Of a stretch of DNA of 64,000 nucleotides, positions 8,200 through 16,951 are shown in pieces. This DNA comes from Heliomicrobium undosum. Its GTDB lineage: Bacteria; Bacillota; Desulfitobacteriia; Heliobacteriales; Heliobacteriaceae. Both the position numbers and the translations under genes were made by a program. Below the pieces are notes generated by a model. The model was not told where the DNA came from. It worked only from the letters and a program-made list of their open reading frames with translations, and made no database searches. Every line of letters starts with the position of its first letter. The stretch's first letter is position 1. The stretch lies in contig NZ_WXEY01000004.1 in the NCBI RefSeq assembly GCF_009877425.1, positions 62,001 to 126,000 of the forward strand, read 5' to 3'.

Positions 8200-10701
8200 T
8201 TAGATAAACAGGTTGACGTTCGAATCCTCCGCTTCGCCCAGGTAGTATCCCACGCCGCCGATCTTAACGCCGTCGATCAGTTCCTCTGCCTTGACGCCCA
8301 TCACGTCCATGGACATCTGGCAGGCCACCAGTTCAATCCCCTGGTCCAAGGCGGCTTTGATCAACTCTTCGAGGGATTGGACGTTTTTGTTTGCCATGAC
8401 CATGCGGATCATCTTGGCGCCCATGCCCATCATGTTCATTTTTGAGAGGGGCAGCTTTTTGCTGTGGCTGGGCATCATCATGGAGAAGAGGTTGTCCATG
8501 AAGCCCTTCGTCACCGACGGGGGATTTTCTTTTTTCAGGATGTTCAGGCCCCAGAAGGTGAAGAACAGGGTCACCTTCTTCCCCATGGAGGCCGCCCCGT
8601 TGGCGATGATGAAGGAAGCGATGGCTTTGTCCAGGTCGCCGCTAAAGACGACGATCGTTTTATTGTCCTTCATGGGCGCTGGTTCTCCTCCCTCTTGGGA
8701 TGCCGCGCGATTGGCCTGATGATCGGCCTGCGTGTCGCCTTTTTGGATCAACGCCTTGATCTGCCCGCCATCTTTCGCGTGGTGGAGCAGGGCGTTGCCG
8801 GTGCGTTTGCACCAGGCTTCGATGTCTTTGAAAAAGCCGGGGTCAGAGGCTTCCACATAGAGTCGTTGACCCGGCGCCATCTGGTCAATGCACTTTTTCA
8901 CCTGCAACAGCGGTCCGGGGCAACAGAGACCGCAGGCGTCTAACTTGCGGTCGTGTTCGGAGAAGTCAATGGGCCGGGAAGGGAGGGGGGTCGAGCCGCC
9001 TTGCTCCGGCATCCGAGTATCGTTCCCGGCTTTTCCCACCGTATAGTGGGCGATCTCATAGGACGCATAGCCCCCGGACAGGTTCCTCGCCTTGAAACCC
9101 CGTTGCTTCAAAATTCGTTCGGCCAGGTAACCGCGGAAGCCGACTTTGCAGTACACCCAGTACGCTTTGCTCGGATCCAGTTCGCCCAGCCGCGGACGCA
9201 ACTCGTCGAGGGGGAGATGGATCGCGCCGGGGATATGGCCGTTTTCATACTCCAGGTCGGTGCGCACATCGAGCAGCACGGCTTTTTCCCGGTCCATCCC
9301 GTCAATATCGCTGCTGACGAAGAGGTCCGCCCGGCCGGCCAGCACGTTTTCGGCGAGGAAGCCGGCCATGTTGACGGGGTCTTTGGCCGATGAATAGGGC
9401 GGCGCATAGGAGAGTTCCAGTTCCTTCAGGTCGTCGATGGTCCCGCCCATGCGGATGACCGTGGCGATAACGTCGATGCGCTTGTCCACGCCGTCATAGC
9501 CGAAGGCCTGAGCGCCGAGCACCTTGCCCCTTTCATCGAATAGCACCTTTAGCGTGATCGGCGTGGCGCCGGGGTAGTAGGAGGCGTGGGAATTGGGGTG
9601 GACGTGGACGACCCGGTAGGCCATGCCGAGGCGGCGGAGGGTGCGTTCGTTGTTACCCGTCACCGCCCCGGTGAGGCCGAAGATCTTGATGATGGAAGTG
9701 CCCTGGGAGCCCCGGAAGCGGCTGTCGATGCCGCAGATGTTGTCGGCGGCGATGCGGCCCTGTTTGTTGGCGGGGCCGGCCAGGGGGATGGCCGTCTCGC
9801 TGCCGTTGACGAAGTCGACGACTTGGATGGCGTCGCCGACGGCGTAGACGCTGTCCAGGTTGGTCTGCATGCGATCATTGACGACGATATGGCCGCGGGG
9901 GCCGAACTGGAGGCCCGAGCCCTTCAAAAAGTCCACATCAGGCTTGACGCCGATGGCCAGGATGACCATGCCGGCCTTCAGGCGGGCGCCGCTTTGCAGG
10001 GCGACCTCGATTTCGTCGCGGTCAGGAATCTCCGCAAATCCTTGCACCCCGTCGCCGGCGATCACCCGCACGCCGTGATCGGCCAGTTCCTTCTCGGCCA
10101 GGGTGACCATATCATCGTCAAAGGGCGGCAGGATATGGGGCGCCGCCTCCACCAGGGTGACGGCGATGCCGCGCTCGACCAGGTTCTCTGCCATCTCGAC
10201 ACCGATGAAACCGCCGCCGATAACGACGGCCTCTGTTCCCTCTTTTTTATGGGCCATGTTGTCGACGACAGCCTTGATCCGGTCGGCGTCGGGGATGTTG
10301 CGGACGGTAAAGATCTTGTCGCTCCCGACGCCGGCGATGGGCGGCACAAAGGGTTTCGCCCCCGGCGAGAGGACGAGCACGTCGTAGGTCTCTTCGTAAA
10401 CGCCCCGGTCGGCGCTCTTGACGGTCACTTTTTTCTGCGCGCTGTCAATGGACACCACCTCGCTGTGCAGGCGGGCGTCGATGTTGAACCGGTCGAGCAT
10501 CATCTGCGGCGTTTGCAGGATCAGGTTGGACCGTTCGACGATGGTCTCGCCGATGTAGTACGGCAGGCCGCAGTTGGCAAAGGAAATGTAGCCGTCTCGT
10601 TCAAAGAGAATGATTTCTGCCTGCTCGTCAAGCCTGCGCAGCCGGGCTGCTGTGGATGCCCCACCCGCGACGCCCCCCACGATGACGACTTTTTTGCTCA
10701 T
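8200..10701 (-). CDS. CoA-disulfide reductase / rhodanese / TusA / DsrE fusion
   Basis: An 833-residue cytoplasmic multidomain enzyme of sulfane-sulfur metabolism. Residues 1-450 are a FAD/NAD(P)H disulfide reductase (VVIVGGVAGGASTAARLRR, second GxGxxG-like loop VVIGGGFIGVEMAENL) with the single active-site Cys44 in SFANCGLPYY, as in CoA-disulfide and CoA-persulfide reductases. A rhodanese domain follows (LLDVRTDLEYENGHIPGAIH) with active-site Cys in YWVYCKVGFRG. Next comes a TusA-like domain (LDACGLCCPGPLLQVKKCID), then a DsrE2-like C-terminus (AALDQGIELVACQMSMDVMG). All expected catalytic cysteines are present. The likely job is passing persulfide sulfur between domains and reducing it (inference). 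Start ATG 10701 has AAGGAGAGG; an earlier in-frame ATG at 10728 does not. A regulator gene lies 37 bases upstream in the same direction. Confidence 0.92.
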   Translation of the reverse strand: MSKKVVIVGGVAGGASTAARLRRLDEQAEIILFERDGYISFANCGLPYYIGETIVERSNLILQTPQMMLDRFNIDARLHSEVVSIDSAQKKVTVKSADRGVYEETYDVLVLSPGAKPFVPPIAGVGSDKIFTVRNIPDADRIKAVVDNMAHKKEGTEAVVIGGGFIGVEMAENLVERGIAVTLVEAAPHILPPFDDDMVTLAEKELADHGVRVIAGDGVQGFAEIPDRDEIEVALQSGARLKAGMVILAIGVKPDVDFLKGSGLQFGPRGHIVVNDRMQTNLDSVYAVGDAIQVVDFVNGSETAIPLAGPANKQGRIAADNICGIDSRFRGSQGTSIIKIFGLTGAVTGNNERTLRRLGMAYRVVHVHPNSHASYYPGATPITLKVLFDERGKVLGAQAFGYDGVDKRIDVIATVIRMGGTIDDLKELELSYAPPYSSAKDPVNMAGFLAENVLAGRADLFVSSDIDGMDREKAVLLDVRTDLEYENGHIPGAIHLPLDELRPRLGELDPSKAYWVYCKVGFRGYLAERILKQRGFKARNLSGGYASYEIAHYTVGKAGNDTRMPEQGGSTPLPSRPIDFSEHDRKLDACGLCCPGPLLQVKKCIDQMAPGQRLYVEASDPGFFKDIEAWCKRTGNALLHHAKDGGQIKALIQKGDTQADHQANRAASQEGGEPAPMKDNKTIVVFSGDLDKAIASFIIANGAASMGKKVTLFFTFWGLNILKKENPPSVTKGFMDNLFSMMMPSHSKKLPLSKMNMMGMGAKMIRMVMANKNVQSLEELIKAALDQGIELVACQMSMDVMGVKAEELIDGVKIGGVGYYLGEAEDSNVNLFI

Positions 10702-10738
10702 ACATACCTCTCCTTGCGTGTTTTTCATGGTGCGCTAT

Positions 10739-11026
10739 TCAGGTCTCTATGTCAAAGAGACAAGACAGCAGGGCGCGGATCTGATCATTGGCGATGCGGT
10801 AGTTGACTTCCAGGCCCTTGCGTTCCCCGACGACAACCCCGGCGGCTCGCAACTTCTGCAGGTGCATGGAGATGGTCGACTGAGGCAGGTCCAGGCAGTG
10901 TTGCATATGGGATACGTTGCAGTCGCTTTTCTGCGCCAGTCCGCGCAGGATACAGAGGCGGACCGGGTGGGCCAGGGCTTTGAGCAGTTCCGCCGTTTTT
11001 GCATATTGCCGGAAATCGTTTTCCAT
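10739..11026 (-). CDS. ArsR-family winged-helix regulator
   Basis: A 95-residue repressor-type protein: helix alpha-1 region TAELLKALAHPVRLCILRGL, recognition helix LPQSTISMHLQKLRAAGVV and a beta-wing. It has four cysteines (25, 36, 44, 89). Their placement does not match the classical alpha-3N arsenic site (ELCVC). Given the downstream sulfurtransferase fusion, a thiol-persulfide sensing role like SqrR/BigR is possible, but the cysteine positions were not aligned and this is inference. ATG 11026 is chosen for GGGAGGA upstream. It is the first gene of a two-gene unit with the reductase fusion. Confidence 0.87.
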   Translation of the reverse strand: MENDFRQYAKTAELLKALAHPVRLCILRGLAQKSDCNVSHMQHCLDLPQSTISMHLQKLRAAGVVVGERKGLEVNYRIANDQIRALLSCLFDIET

Positions 11027-11192
11027 ATGGGCGTCCTCCCATGTAGGTAAAGAGTGAACCATCTGATAGAGGGAAGGAAAAAACCGATAGAAAAGTCCGA
11101 ATTCGTAAGTGAAGAAATGCGCATGCGAGGAGGAACGAGCATTCTGAAAAACGAGAGCACCCAGACGAAAAAGTCTAACACACTAAACATCC

Positions 11193-11218
11193 ACATATCC
11201 AAATATAATGATATTGTG
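11193..11218. promoter_or_regulatory. Candidate ArsR-family operator
   Basis: An imperfect inverted repeat, CACATATC ... GATATTGTG, centred on an AT-rich core. It lies immediately downstream of the minus-strand -10 element, where a bound repressor would block initiation. Assignment to the adjacent regulator is inference. Confidence 0.45.
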
Positions 11219-11226
11219 ATAACTAG

Positions 11227-11255
11227 ATTTTACGCCTCGCAAAGACCCCCGTCAA
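11227..11255 (-). promoter_or_regulatory. Sigma-A-like promoter of the arsR-reductase unit
   Basis: On the minus strand TTGACG (11250-11255) is followed after 17 bases by TAAAAT (11227-11232). It points towards the ArsR-family gene, leaving a leader of about 190 bases. Confidence 0.6.
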
Positions 11256-11281
11256 TGTTTGTGGACATGGTTTTAAACGTT

Positions 11282-11320
11282 AAAAAAGGACAGATATGGG
11301 CCGTTTCGGCCTTCTGTCCT
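11282..11320 (-). terminator. Intrinsic terminator after the CBO0543-like gene
   Basis: On the minus strand GGACAGA ... TCTGTCC with an inner GGCCGAAACGGCC hairpin, followed by TTTTTT. It insulates the membrane-protein gene from the arsR promoter just beyond. Confidence 0.85.
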
Positions 11321-11388
11321 CAATTCGGGGGAGATGCTCACCCCGCAGACCAATCAGAAATCCTGATGAAATTAGACGAGGTTGCACG

Positions 11389-12009
11389 TTACTCCTTGTC
11401 TTCTTCGTGCGGTCTCCGCGCGGGAACCAAAGCTGGGCTGAGCAAGGTTGAGGGGTTTTTGATCCCCTCAGCGCTGAATTGTGTTTTGATGATCGCCAGT
11501 ATGAGGTACCGAGAAATCAGACTGGCCACAACAACAAAGAAGAAGTACCAGTATAACTGAAAATTATAGTGGTGTTTGATGTTTATGCTCACCATTGTCG
11601 GAAAGATCACGGCGTTCAACAGCAATCCGGCCAGTGATGATCCGATGAGAAAAGATCTCCAAGAATTTGTGTACTGGTAAGCCAACATAAAAAGGATGGG
11701 GACAACAGTGTAGTCAATCGGAAAGGGCCCTGGGCTGAGCGGGACGAGGCGTGTGAAGTACATCCAGCGACTCGAACTGGTGCCGATATTGTCCATAAAC
11801 GCATTGGTCACAGCCATGAACGATCCGAAGAGCAAGATTTCCATGAACCGGCTCTTATCCAGCAGTTTCCACCAGGTAAAGTAGAAGATCGCGAGCATTC
11901 CTACGATAAACCACCAGCCGACGGAAAAAAGCTCGGCGTTGACGTAGTGATGCCATGATAGGTGGTTAAAGGTAAGCCTAGCCTGAAGCAGCATCTCATC
12001 TGTTACCAC
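11389..12009 (-). CDS. CBO0543-like multipass membrane protein
   Basis: A 206-residue membrane protein with five to six predicted helices (for example FSVGWWFIVGMLAIFYFTWW, SFLIGSSLAGLLLNAVIF, LYWYFFFVVVASLIS). The WWKLLDKSRFMEILLFG segment resembles the CBO0543 family common in Bacillales and Clostridia, whose function is unknown; I recognise it by pattern only. It starts at GTG 12009 with AAAGGA upstream and ends in a charged tail (RRPHEEDKE). No functional partner is adjacent. Confidence 0.7.
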   Translation of the reverse strand: MVTDEMLLQARLTFNHLSWHHYVNAELFSVGWWFIVGMLAIFYFTWWKLLDKSRFMEILLFGSFMAVTNAFMDNIGTSSSRWMYFTRLVPLSPGPFPIDYTVVPILFMLAYQYTNSWRSFLIGSSLAGLLLNAVIFPTMVSINIKHHYNFQLYWYFFFVVVASLISRYLILAIIKTQFSAEGIKNPSTLLSPALVPARRPHEEDKE

Positions 12010-12102
12010 GGGCTACATTCCTTTGCCAGCAACATTTGTGGATAGATTTCCCGGAATGTAAGTTATCATTCTTCTTTGGCAGCGAACGTTCAAAACGGAG
12101 AA

Positions 12103-12133
12103 GGACAGGGAAGCCTGAACCGGCGCCCTGTCC
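12103..12133. terminator. Hairpin downstream of the second chemoreceptor
   Basis: An 8-bp stem GGACAGGG / CCCTGTCC lies about 110 bases after the stop of the minus-strand chemoreceptor. There is no good T-run on either strand, so it may be a processed or weak terminator. The rest of 12010-12244 shows nothing convincing. Confidence 0.4.
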
Positions 12134-12244
12134 CTCCTGGTGATAAGCCTACCGAAGCATCGTATTCGTCCATTCCGGGCATTCATGGAGAACACCCGTT
12201 CCGGGGACGAGATTCACCGTTGTTCTGATCTTGAATTGCATGGA

Positions 12245-13960
12245 TTACAGTTGAAAGTGCTTGACCTCCTGATTGAGCCGGCTCGCCAGCAGTTCCAACT
12301 CCTTGGCCTGAGAAGCCATGGTCTCAACCGTTTTCGACTGTTCGTCCGCCGAAGCCGATACCTCCTCGGTGGAGGCGGCGGCCTCTTCGATGATCGCTGA
12401 GATATCCTCAATGGCGTGCAATACGCTAGTGGAGTTGTCCTTTAAGGTATTGAAGATCTCGCGGATCTGCCGAGAATCGTGTTCGGTCGACTCCACGTTA
12501 GCGACGATCTGTTTCAGCGCCTCGCCGCCCTGCCGGATCAGCGCCACCTGACGGTCGAAGGCGCTGCTGTTTTCCTCCATCGCCCGCACTGTCCTGGCTG
12601 TCTTGTGCTGCACATCGCTGATCAGGGTGGTGATCTGGGAGGCGGCCTGGCCCGATTGCTCGGCCAGTTTGCGCACCTCTTCGGCCACGACGGCGAATCC
12701 GCGGCCTTCTTCGCCGGCCCGGGCCGCTTCGATGGCCGCGTTCAGCGCCAGCAGGTTGGTCTGGTTGGCGATCTCCGTGATCACCTGGATGATGCTGCCG
12801 ATCTCGCTGGAACGTTGGCCCAGTTCCTGGATGGCGAGGGTGGCTTCGGAGACGCTGCCGTTGACCACCTGCAGGTGATCGATCGCTTCGGTGATCGACG
12901 CCTGGCCTTGACGGGCCACAGCCGTCGACTGACCGGCCGTCTGCAATGTTTTCTCCGCCTGCCGGTTGCCTTCGGCCACCTGGTCGACGGCGTCTTTCAT
13001 CATGGTTAAGATGGCATGGGCCTGTTCGGCCTGGCGCATGGTCCCGGCCGCCACTTCGTTGACGGTCAGGCTGATCTGTTCCGCCGAGGCGCCTGTCTGG
13101 CGGACATCGGCCGTCAGCGCCTGGGAGAGGTCGAAGACGCGGCGGGCTGAATCGTCGACCTGCCCGATTAGGTTGCGCAGCCTGGAGACGGTGTTTGCCA
13201 GGGTTTGGGCCAGCAGGCCCATTTCGTCCTTGCGCGTGACCGCATCGGTGTTGATGTTCAAATTCCCTTGTCCCACCTCTTCCATCGCCGTTTTTAGCGA
13301 TTGGACGGGACGGGTGATCAGGCGGGTGATGAACAGGCCGGCGATTACGTTAGTGGCGATGGCCAGGGCGATGGCGATGAGGATGACGGCCTGGGCCCTT
13401 GCGCTTTCTTCATGGTTTTTCTTGTCAAGTCGGGCGGCTTCTTCCACATTGTAGCGGGATAACTCTTCAGCCATTTGGTTGATGGCCTTCAGTTGCGTTT
13501 CCGTTTGCTTGTAGTACTGGAAGGCCTCTTCTTTTTTTCGCCCCACGGCTCGGTCGATGATCTTCTGCCGTTCGCCATGATAAGCGACCAGGAGGTCTTG
13601 CAGGCGCGTCATCTTTTCTTTGATCGCCGGTTCGAGACGCTTGTTGCCGTAGTCGTAGAGCAGTTGGTCGATGACCAGTTTACGGTCCCGCACATCGGCC
13701 ATGATGGCGTCTTTTTCTTTGCGGTCATCGGTCAGGATCAGGCGGACCATGTCCGATTCCATAACCCGCAGGTTGTTCTGCACCTCGTCAAACCACTTGA
13801 TGGGGAGCAAGCGGTCCTTGTACATCTCGTCCGAACGCTGGCTCATTTGCTGCATATTGTAGTAACCGGTCACGCCGACGACCAATAAGAAAAATACGCT
13901 GCCGATGATCATGGCGGTCATCTTGCTACGCAACGGCAGATCATGAAACCACTGAATCAA
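12245..13960 (-). CDS. Methyl-accepting chemotaxis protein with four-helix-bundle sensor
   Basis: A 571-residue chemoreceptor. TM1 is [19 protein letters not shown], followed by a roughly 150-residue all-helical extracellular domain of the 4HB_MCP type ([20 protein letters not shown]), TM2 ([20 protein letters not shown]), HAMP and the methyl-accepting domain with tip [19 protein letters not shown] and [18 protein letters not shown]. The architecture differs from the dCache receptor at 6137, so the two sense different things. The start is TTG at 13960, with GGGAGG 8 bases upstream. It follows the cytochrome peroxidase gene by about 70 bases on the same strand and could be co-transcribed with it. 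Confidence 0.94.
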   Translation of the reverse strand: MIQWFHDLPLRSKMTAMIIGSVFFLLVVGVTGYYNMQQMSQRSDEMYKDRLLPIKWFDEVQNNLRVMESDMVRLILTDDRKEKDAIMADVRDRKLVIDQLLYDYGNKRLEPAIKEKMTRLQDLLVAYHGERQKIIDRAVGRKKEEAFQYYKQTETQLKAINQMAEELSRYNVEEAARLDKKNHEESARAQAVILIAIALAIATNVIAGLFITRLITRPVQSLKTAMEEVGQGNLNINTDAVTRKDEMGLLAQTLANTVSRLRNLIGQVDDSARRVFDLSQALTADVRQTGASAEQISLTVNEVAAGTMRQAEQAHAILTMMKDAVDQVAEGNRQAEKTLQTAGQSTAVARQGQASITEAIDHLQVVNGSVSEATLAIQELGQRSSEIGSIIQVITEIANQTNLLALNAAIEAARAGEEGRGFAVVAEEVRKLAEQSGQAASQITTLISDVQHKTARTVRAMEENSSAFDRQVALIRQGGEALKQIVANVESTEHDSRQIREIFNTLKDNSTSVLHAIEDISAIIEEAAASTEEVSASADEQSKTVETMASQAKELELLASRLNQEVKHFQL

Positions 13961-14032
13961 TGGAGTTCCTCCCTCGTGCCCTGTTGTTGTCTAGAGGATT
14001 CCTATGTAAGAAGCGATGCGTTAGGAGGCCCC

Positions 14033-15073
14033 CTAGGGGATAACCGGGGCGGTCACCTGAGGAGGTTTTCCGCTCATGGACTTGAGGAAGGCCACCAGGT
14101 CCATCTCTTCTTCCTTCGTCAGTCCCAGCGGCCTGACGCGCGGGTCCTTGTTCGGGTGGGCTTTGCCGCCGGTGTTGTACATATGGACAACATCCTCGAG
14201 AGTGACTTCGCTGCCGTTATGGGTGTAGGGGCCTGTAAAGTTAAGGCCCCGCAGGGTGGGTGTGCGGAATTTTCCTCTATCCGCTTCATTGCCGGTGATG
14301 GCAAAACGTCCCGAATCTTCCGAGTCGGTTCCCACGTTGTAGTAGTTGGAGTCGGACAGGTTGGGCCCGCTATGGCAGGAGATGCAGTTGCCTTTGTTGA
14401 CAAAGATCTCCATGCCCCGTTTTGCCTGGGGCGTCAGGGCGTCGCGGTCGCCGGCCAGGTAACGGTCAAAGTCGGAATTGTTGACGATGATCGTCCGTTC
14501 AAAAGCGGCGAGGGCTTTGGCAATGTTGTCAGCCGTGATTTCCTCGCCGAAGACCTTGCGGAATTTCTCCACATAGGCGGGAACGGCCCGTAATTCCCGG
14601 ACGAGTTCGCCCAGTTCCTGGTTCATTTCCTTGGGCGACTGGATGGGACCGAGGGCTTGTTCTTCCAGGCTCTTGGCGCGGCCGTCCCAGAAGTTGGTCT
14701 TATAATAGCCCGAATTGATGATCGTCTGGCTGTTTCGCCCGCCGACGACTTTTTGAAAGCCGACGAAGGTGGTCAGATTGTCCGAGTAGCCCAACTCGGG
14801 GCTATGGCAACTCAGGCAACTGAGTGTATTGTCGCCGGACAGGCGCGGGTCGAAAAACAGGGTTTTGCCCAGTTGAATCTTTTCGTCGGTCATCGAGTTG
14901 TCCGCCGGGATAGGGATCGGTCCTAGTGGTTCGAAGCGCTTGATGTACTCGTCGTCGGGAAAAGCGGTGGTTGCGGTTGTCTTGTTTGCGCTGCAGCCGG
15001 CAGCGGCGATGGTGAGGGCAAGGAAGGGAACCAGGATGAGGTTGCGGATGTTTCGGGGTTTATCCATGGGCAT
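14033..15073 (-). CDS. Di-heme cytochrome c peroxidase / MauG-family lipoprotein
   Basis: A 346-residue exported di-heme protein that in characterised members reduces hydrogen peroxide with electrons from small c-type cytochromes. Two CXXCH sites are present: CLSCH near residue 88 and CISCH near residue 232. The first is followed by the usual family region (GYSDNLTTFVGFQKVVGGRN) and the second by a C-terminal segment RTPTLRGLNFTGPYTHNGS carrying a candidate distal ligand. The N-terminus has a lipobox-like AAAGC, so the protein is probably lipid-anchored outside, as expected for a cell without an outer-membrane periplasm. ATG 15073 and ATG 15067 are both possible with AAAGGA upstream. It implies c-type cytochrome maturation and an oxidative-stress role in an anaerobe (inference). 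Confidence 0.92.
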   Translation of the reverse strand: MPMDKPRNIRNLILVPFLALTIAAAGCSANKTTATTAFPDDEYIKRFEPLGPIPIPADNSMTDEKIQLGKTLFFDPRLSGDNTLSCLSCHSPELGYSDNLTTFVGFQKVVGGRNSQTIINSGYYKTNFWDGRAKSLEEQALGPIQSPKEMNQELGELVRELRAVPAYVEKFRKVFGEEITADNIAKALAAFERTIIVNNSDFDRYLAGDRDALTPQAKRGMEIFVNKGNCISCHSGPNLSDSNYYNVGTDSEDSGRFAITGNEADRGKFRTPTLRGLNFTGPYTHNGSEVTLEDVVHMYNTGGKAHPNKDPRVRPLGLTKEEEMDLVAFLKSMSGKPPQVTAPVIP

Positions 15074-15294
15074 GCCATCCTTTCACGGGTATCAGTAAGC
15101 GACCGTAAATCAGATAGTCAGTAAAAGTTACGATTCCTGCAATTTATTGTAGGTGGATATCCTTTATCGGTAAAGAGAAAGTTGATTCTTTTAAACTGTA
15201 TCTATATACTGCTTGGGACATCTAGGTAATGCCGTTCGTGGGGAGCGCCACTTATCATATACGGATGGCCCCGTTTTATTTTTCCGATGAAATA

Positions 15295-15331
15295 GAAAAA
15301 GTGGGATTCTCCGTTTGACAAAGAATCCCAC
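15295..15331 (-). terminator. Intrinsic terminator for the 15361 minus-strand gene
   Basis: On the minus strand a 9-bp stem GTGGGATTC / GAATCCCAC is followed directly by TTTTT. The interval 15074-15294 is otherwise AT-rich and should hold the promoter of the peroxidase gene; no clear consensus was seen. Confidence 0.85.
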
Positions 15332-15360
15332 TGCGCTTTTCTCGTTGACTTTTGATGGCT

Positions 15361-15693
15361 TCAGTGTAAGGGCTGCTGCGTCGGTAGCTGGCTTAGGGCG
15401 ATTTCTAAAATATTCTGCGGCACGTCGTAAAACTCGCTTAACACCGCAACGCCTTCACGCGTCGTCTCATGAAGATGAACATCTGTCAGGTGATTGTCCC
15501 GCGCTAATACCACTTCCTGCAGAAATGCGCATAACAGGTCAAACGCCTTTTTGATATCGCCGGCTTGCTCCGTCGTTTCCGGGGCCTTTTTTTCCTTCAG
15601 TGCGGTCATATCCAGTTCGCTTAATAACAGCCCGGTTTGTTTTTCCAGCATTTGAATCCATCGCAATTGACGCTGCGTCGGCGGTTGGCTCAT
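15361..15693 (-). CDS. Small hypothetical protein
   Basis: A 110-residue soluble protein starting MSQPPTQRQLRWIQMLEKQT. I do not recognise the family. It is mostly helical by composition, with an acidic middle (LKEKKAPETTEQAGDI) and no membrane segment. The start at 15693 is chosen because GAGGTG lies 9 bases upstream; the open frame runs further upstream but would overlap the preceding gene. It lies 74 bases after the beta-propeller lipoprotein gene on the same strand and is followed by a good terminator, so it likely ends that transcript. Confidence 0.65.
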   Translation of the reverse strand: MSQPPTQRQLRWIQMLEKQTGLLLSELDMTALKEKKAPETTEQAGDIKKAFDLLCAFLQEVVLARDNHLTDVHLHETTREGVAVLSEFYDVPQNILEIALSQLPTQQPLH

Positions 15694-15767
15694 CAATCCA
15701 TTCACCTCATCGCATAATCCGGTTTTTAAAAAATCACGTTCCGGCAGCCAGATCAGACACTTTCCGG

Positions 15768-16847
15768 TCAGTTTAGGGGCTGAATCCAGACTTTTGTATC
15801 CCCCTTTTGCGAGACGGTGCTGTAGGCCAACTGCCGCCCCGATAGGGACCAAGTGACATTTCTGAGAAGGTAGTGTGTGGGGCTGGCGATGCGGGCCTGA
15901 TCGCTCTTCACATCGCGTACATAGAGGGTCATTTCATGGGTGTAAGGCTCCTGGCGCTCAAAGCGAAGCGCATAAGCGACTCGTTTGTCGGCGGGATCCA
16001 GTTTCATTTCATATTTGTTGCGCTCTATGTCCATATTGGTGCGGTTTCCCGAAGTGGTGTCGATGAGTTGGGCCGTCGTCTGGTCATAGTCGCTCTGTCC
16101 ACAGAGGATCTGCCGGTTGTCATTCAGCCAGTAGGTGTAGGAAACATCAGGCAGGGAGAAGAACCGGTGCCCGGTTCCATCGGGGTTCATGACGCCGACG
16201 CCCTCTGTCCCTTCATAGAGACACAGGATGTATGACAGCCGGCTATCGTCATCGGACCATTTCGGACGAAAAGGCGCTTTCGTACGCAAGTTCTCCCCTG
16301 TTCGTTTCACGAGCAGTTTCCGGTTGGATAGATCGGCGTCAGCCACATGCAGGCCCTGTTCATCACAGAAGATCAGCCGACGCCCATCACTCGACAGGTC
16401 GACGCCTCGCGTATTCGGCGGCAAGGGGATCTCACGCTGCTTTTGAAGTGTTTCTTTGTTGAAGAAAATGATTTTCTCCCGGCATTGAAAGGCGAGGGCG
16501 CCGTCTCGCAGGTGCTTTATGGTCGTTTCGTAGCCCACTACATCGTTGGCCTGATAAAAAAGGGAGGATGTCTTATTTTCGAGATCACAAACGTAAAGGG
16601 AGATGGCCGACTGCTGATCTGCGCCGCCTTGGAGGCCGAAGACCAGCCGCCCCTCGTCAAGCCAGTCGATGAGAAAGACGCCCTTTCGCTCGCCTCCCGG
16701 CGGGAGGGGAATCTCGATGGCCGGGGCAATGGGTTGCTTGCCGGGCTGCGCCGTTTGGCTGAGGCAGGCGGTAGTGGAGAGGGGTAGGAGGAGCACGCTG
16801 AGGAGAAGGCATAGGAGCGGGAATCTGTTCGGGAATCGGCGCTTCAT
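15768..16847 (-). CDS. TolB-like beta-propeller lipoprotein
   Basis: A 359-residue exported protein. The signal peptide ends in a lipobox (LSTTAC at about residue 28), giving a lipid-anchored extracellular protein. The body contains repeated WD40/TolB-like blades such as GVDLSSDGRRLIFCDEQGLH, FRPKWSDDDSRLSYILCLY and NVTWSLSGRQLAYSTVS, with the LSxDGRRL and xPDGT signatures of the family. These proteins are typically binding platforms; no enzyme motif is seen. An AGGAGGGG ribosome binding site supports the start. The gene follows the HelD-like helicase by 104 bases on the same strand. Confidence 0.78.
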   Translation of the reverse strand: MKRRFPNRFPLLCLLLSVLLLPLSTTACLSQTAQPGKQPIAPAIEIPLPPGGERKGVFLIDWLDEGRLVFGLQGGADQQSAISLYVCDLENKTSSLFYQANDVVGYETTIKHLRDGALAFQCREKIIFFNKETLQKQREIPLPPNTRGVDLSSDGRRLIFCDEQGLHVADADLSNRKLLVKRTGENLRTKAPFRPKWSDDDSRLSYILCLYEGTEGVGVMNPDGTGHRFFSLPDVSYTYWLNDNRQILCGQSDYDQTTAQLIDTTSGNRTNMDIERNKYEMKLDPADKRVAYALRFERQEPYTHEMTLYVRDVKSDQARIASPTHYLLRNVTWSLSGRQLAYSTVSQKGDTKVWIQPLN

Positions 16848-16951
16848 GAAAGCCCCTCCTCTCTCTGCGTCGGACGGTCATGCGCTCACCTTGGCATGGC
16901 TGTTTGGCATTACGTTCTTTTTCGACACGTCTTAGAAAAGGCCTGCCGCTT

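Noticed and set aside
12013-12195. 60-codon minus-strand ORF
   Set aside because: No ribosome binding site, Arg-rich composition typical of antisense GC-rich DNA, and it overlaps a hairpin.
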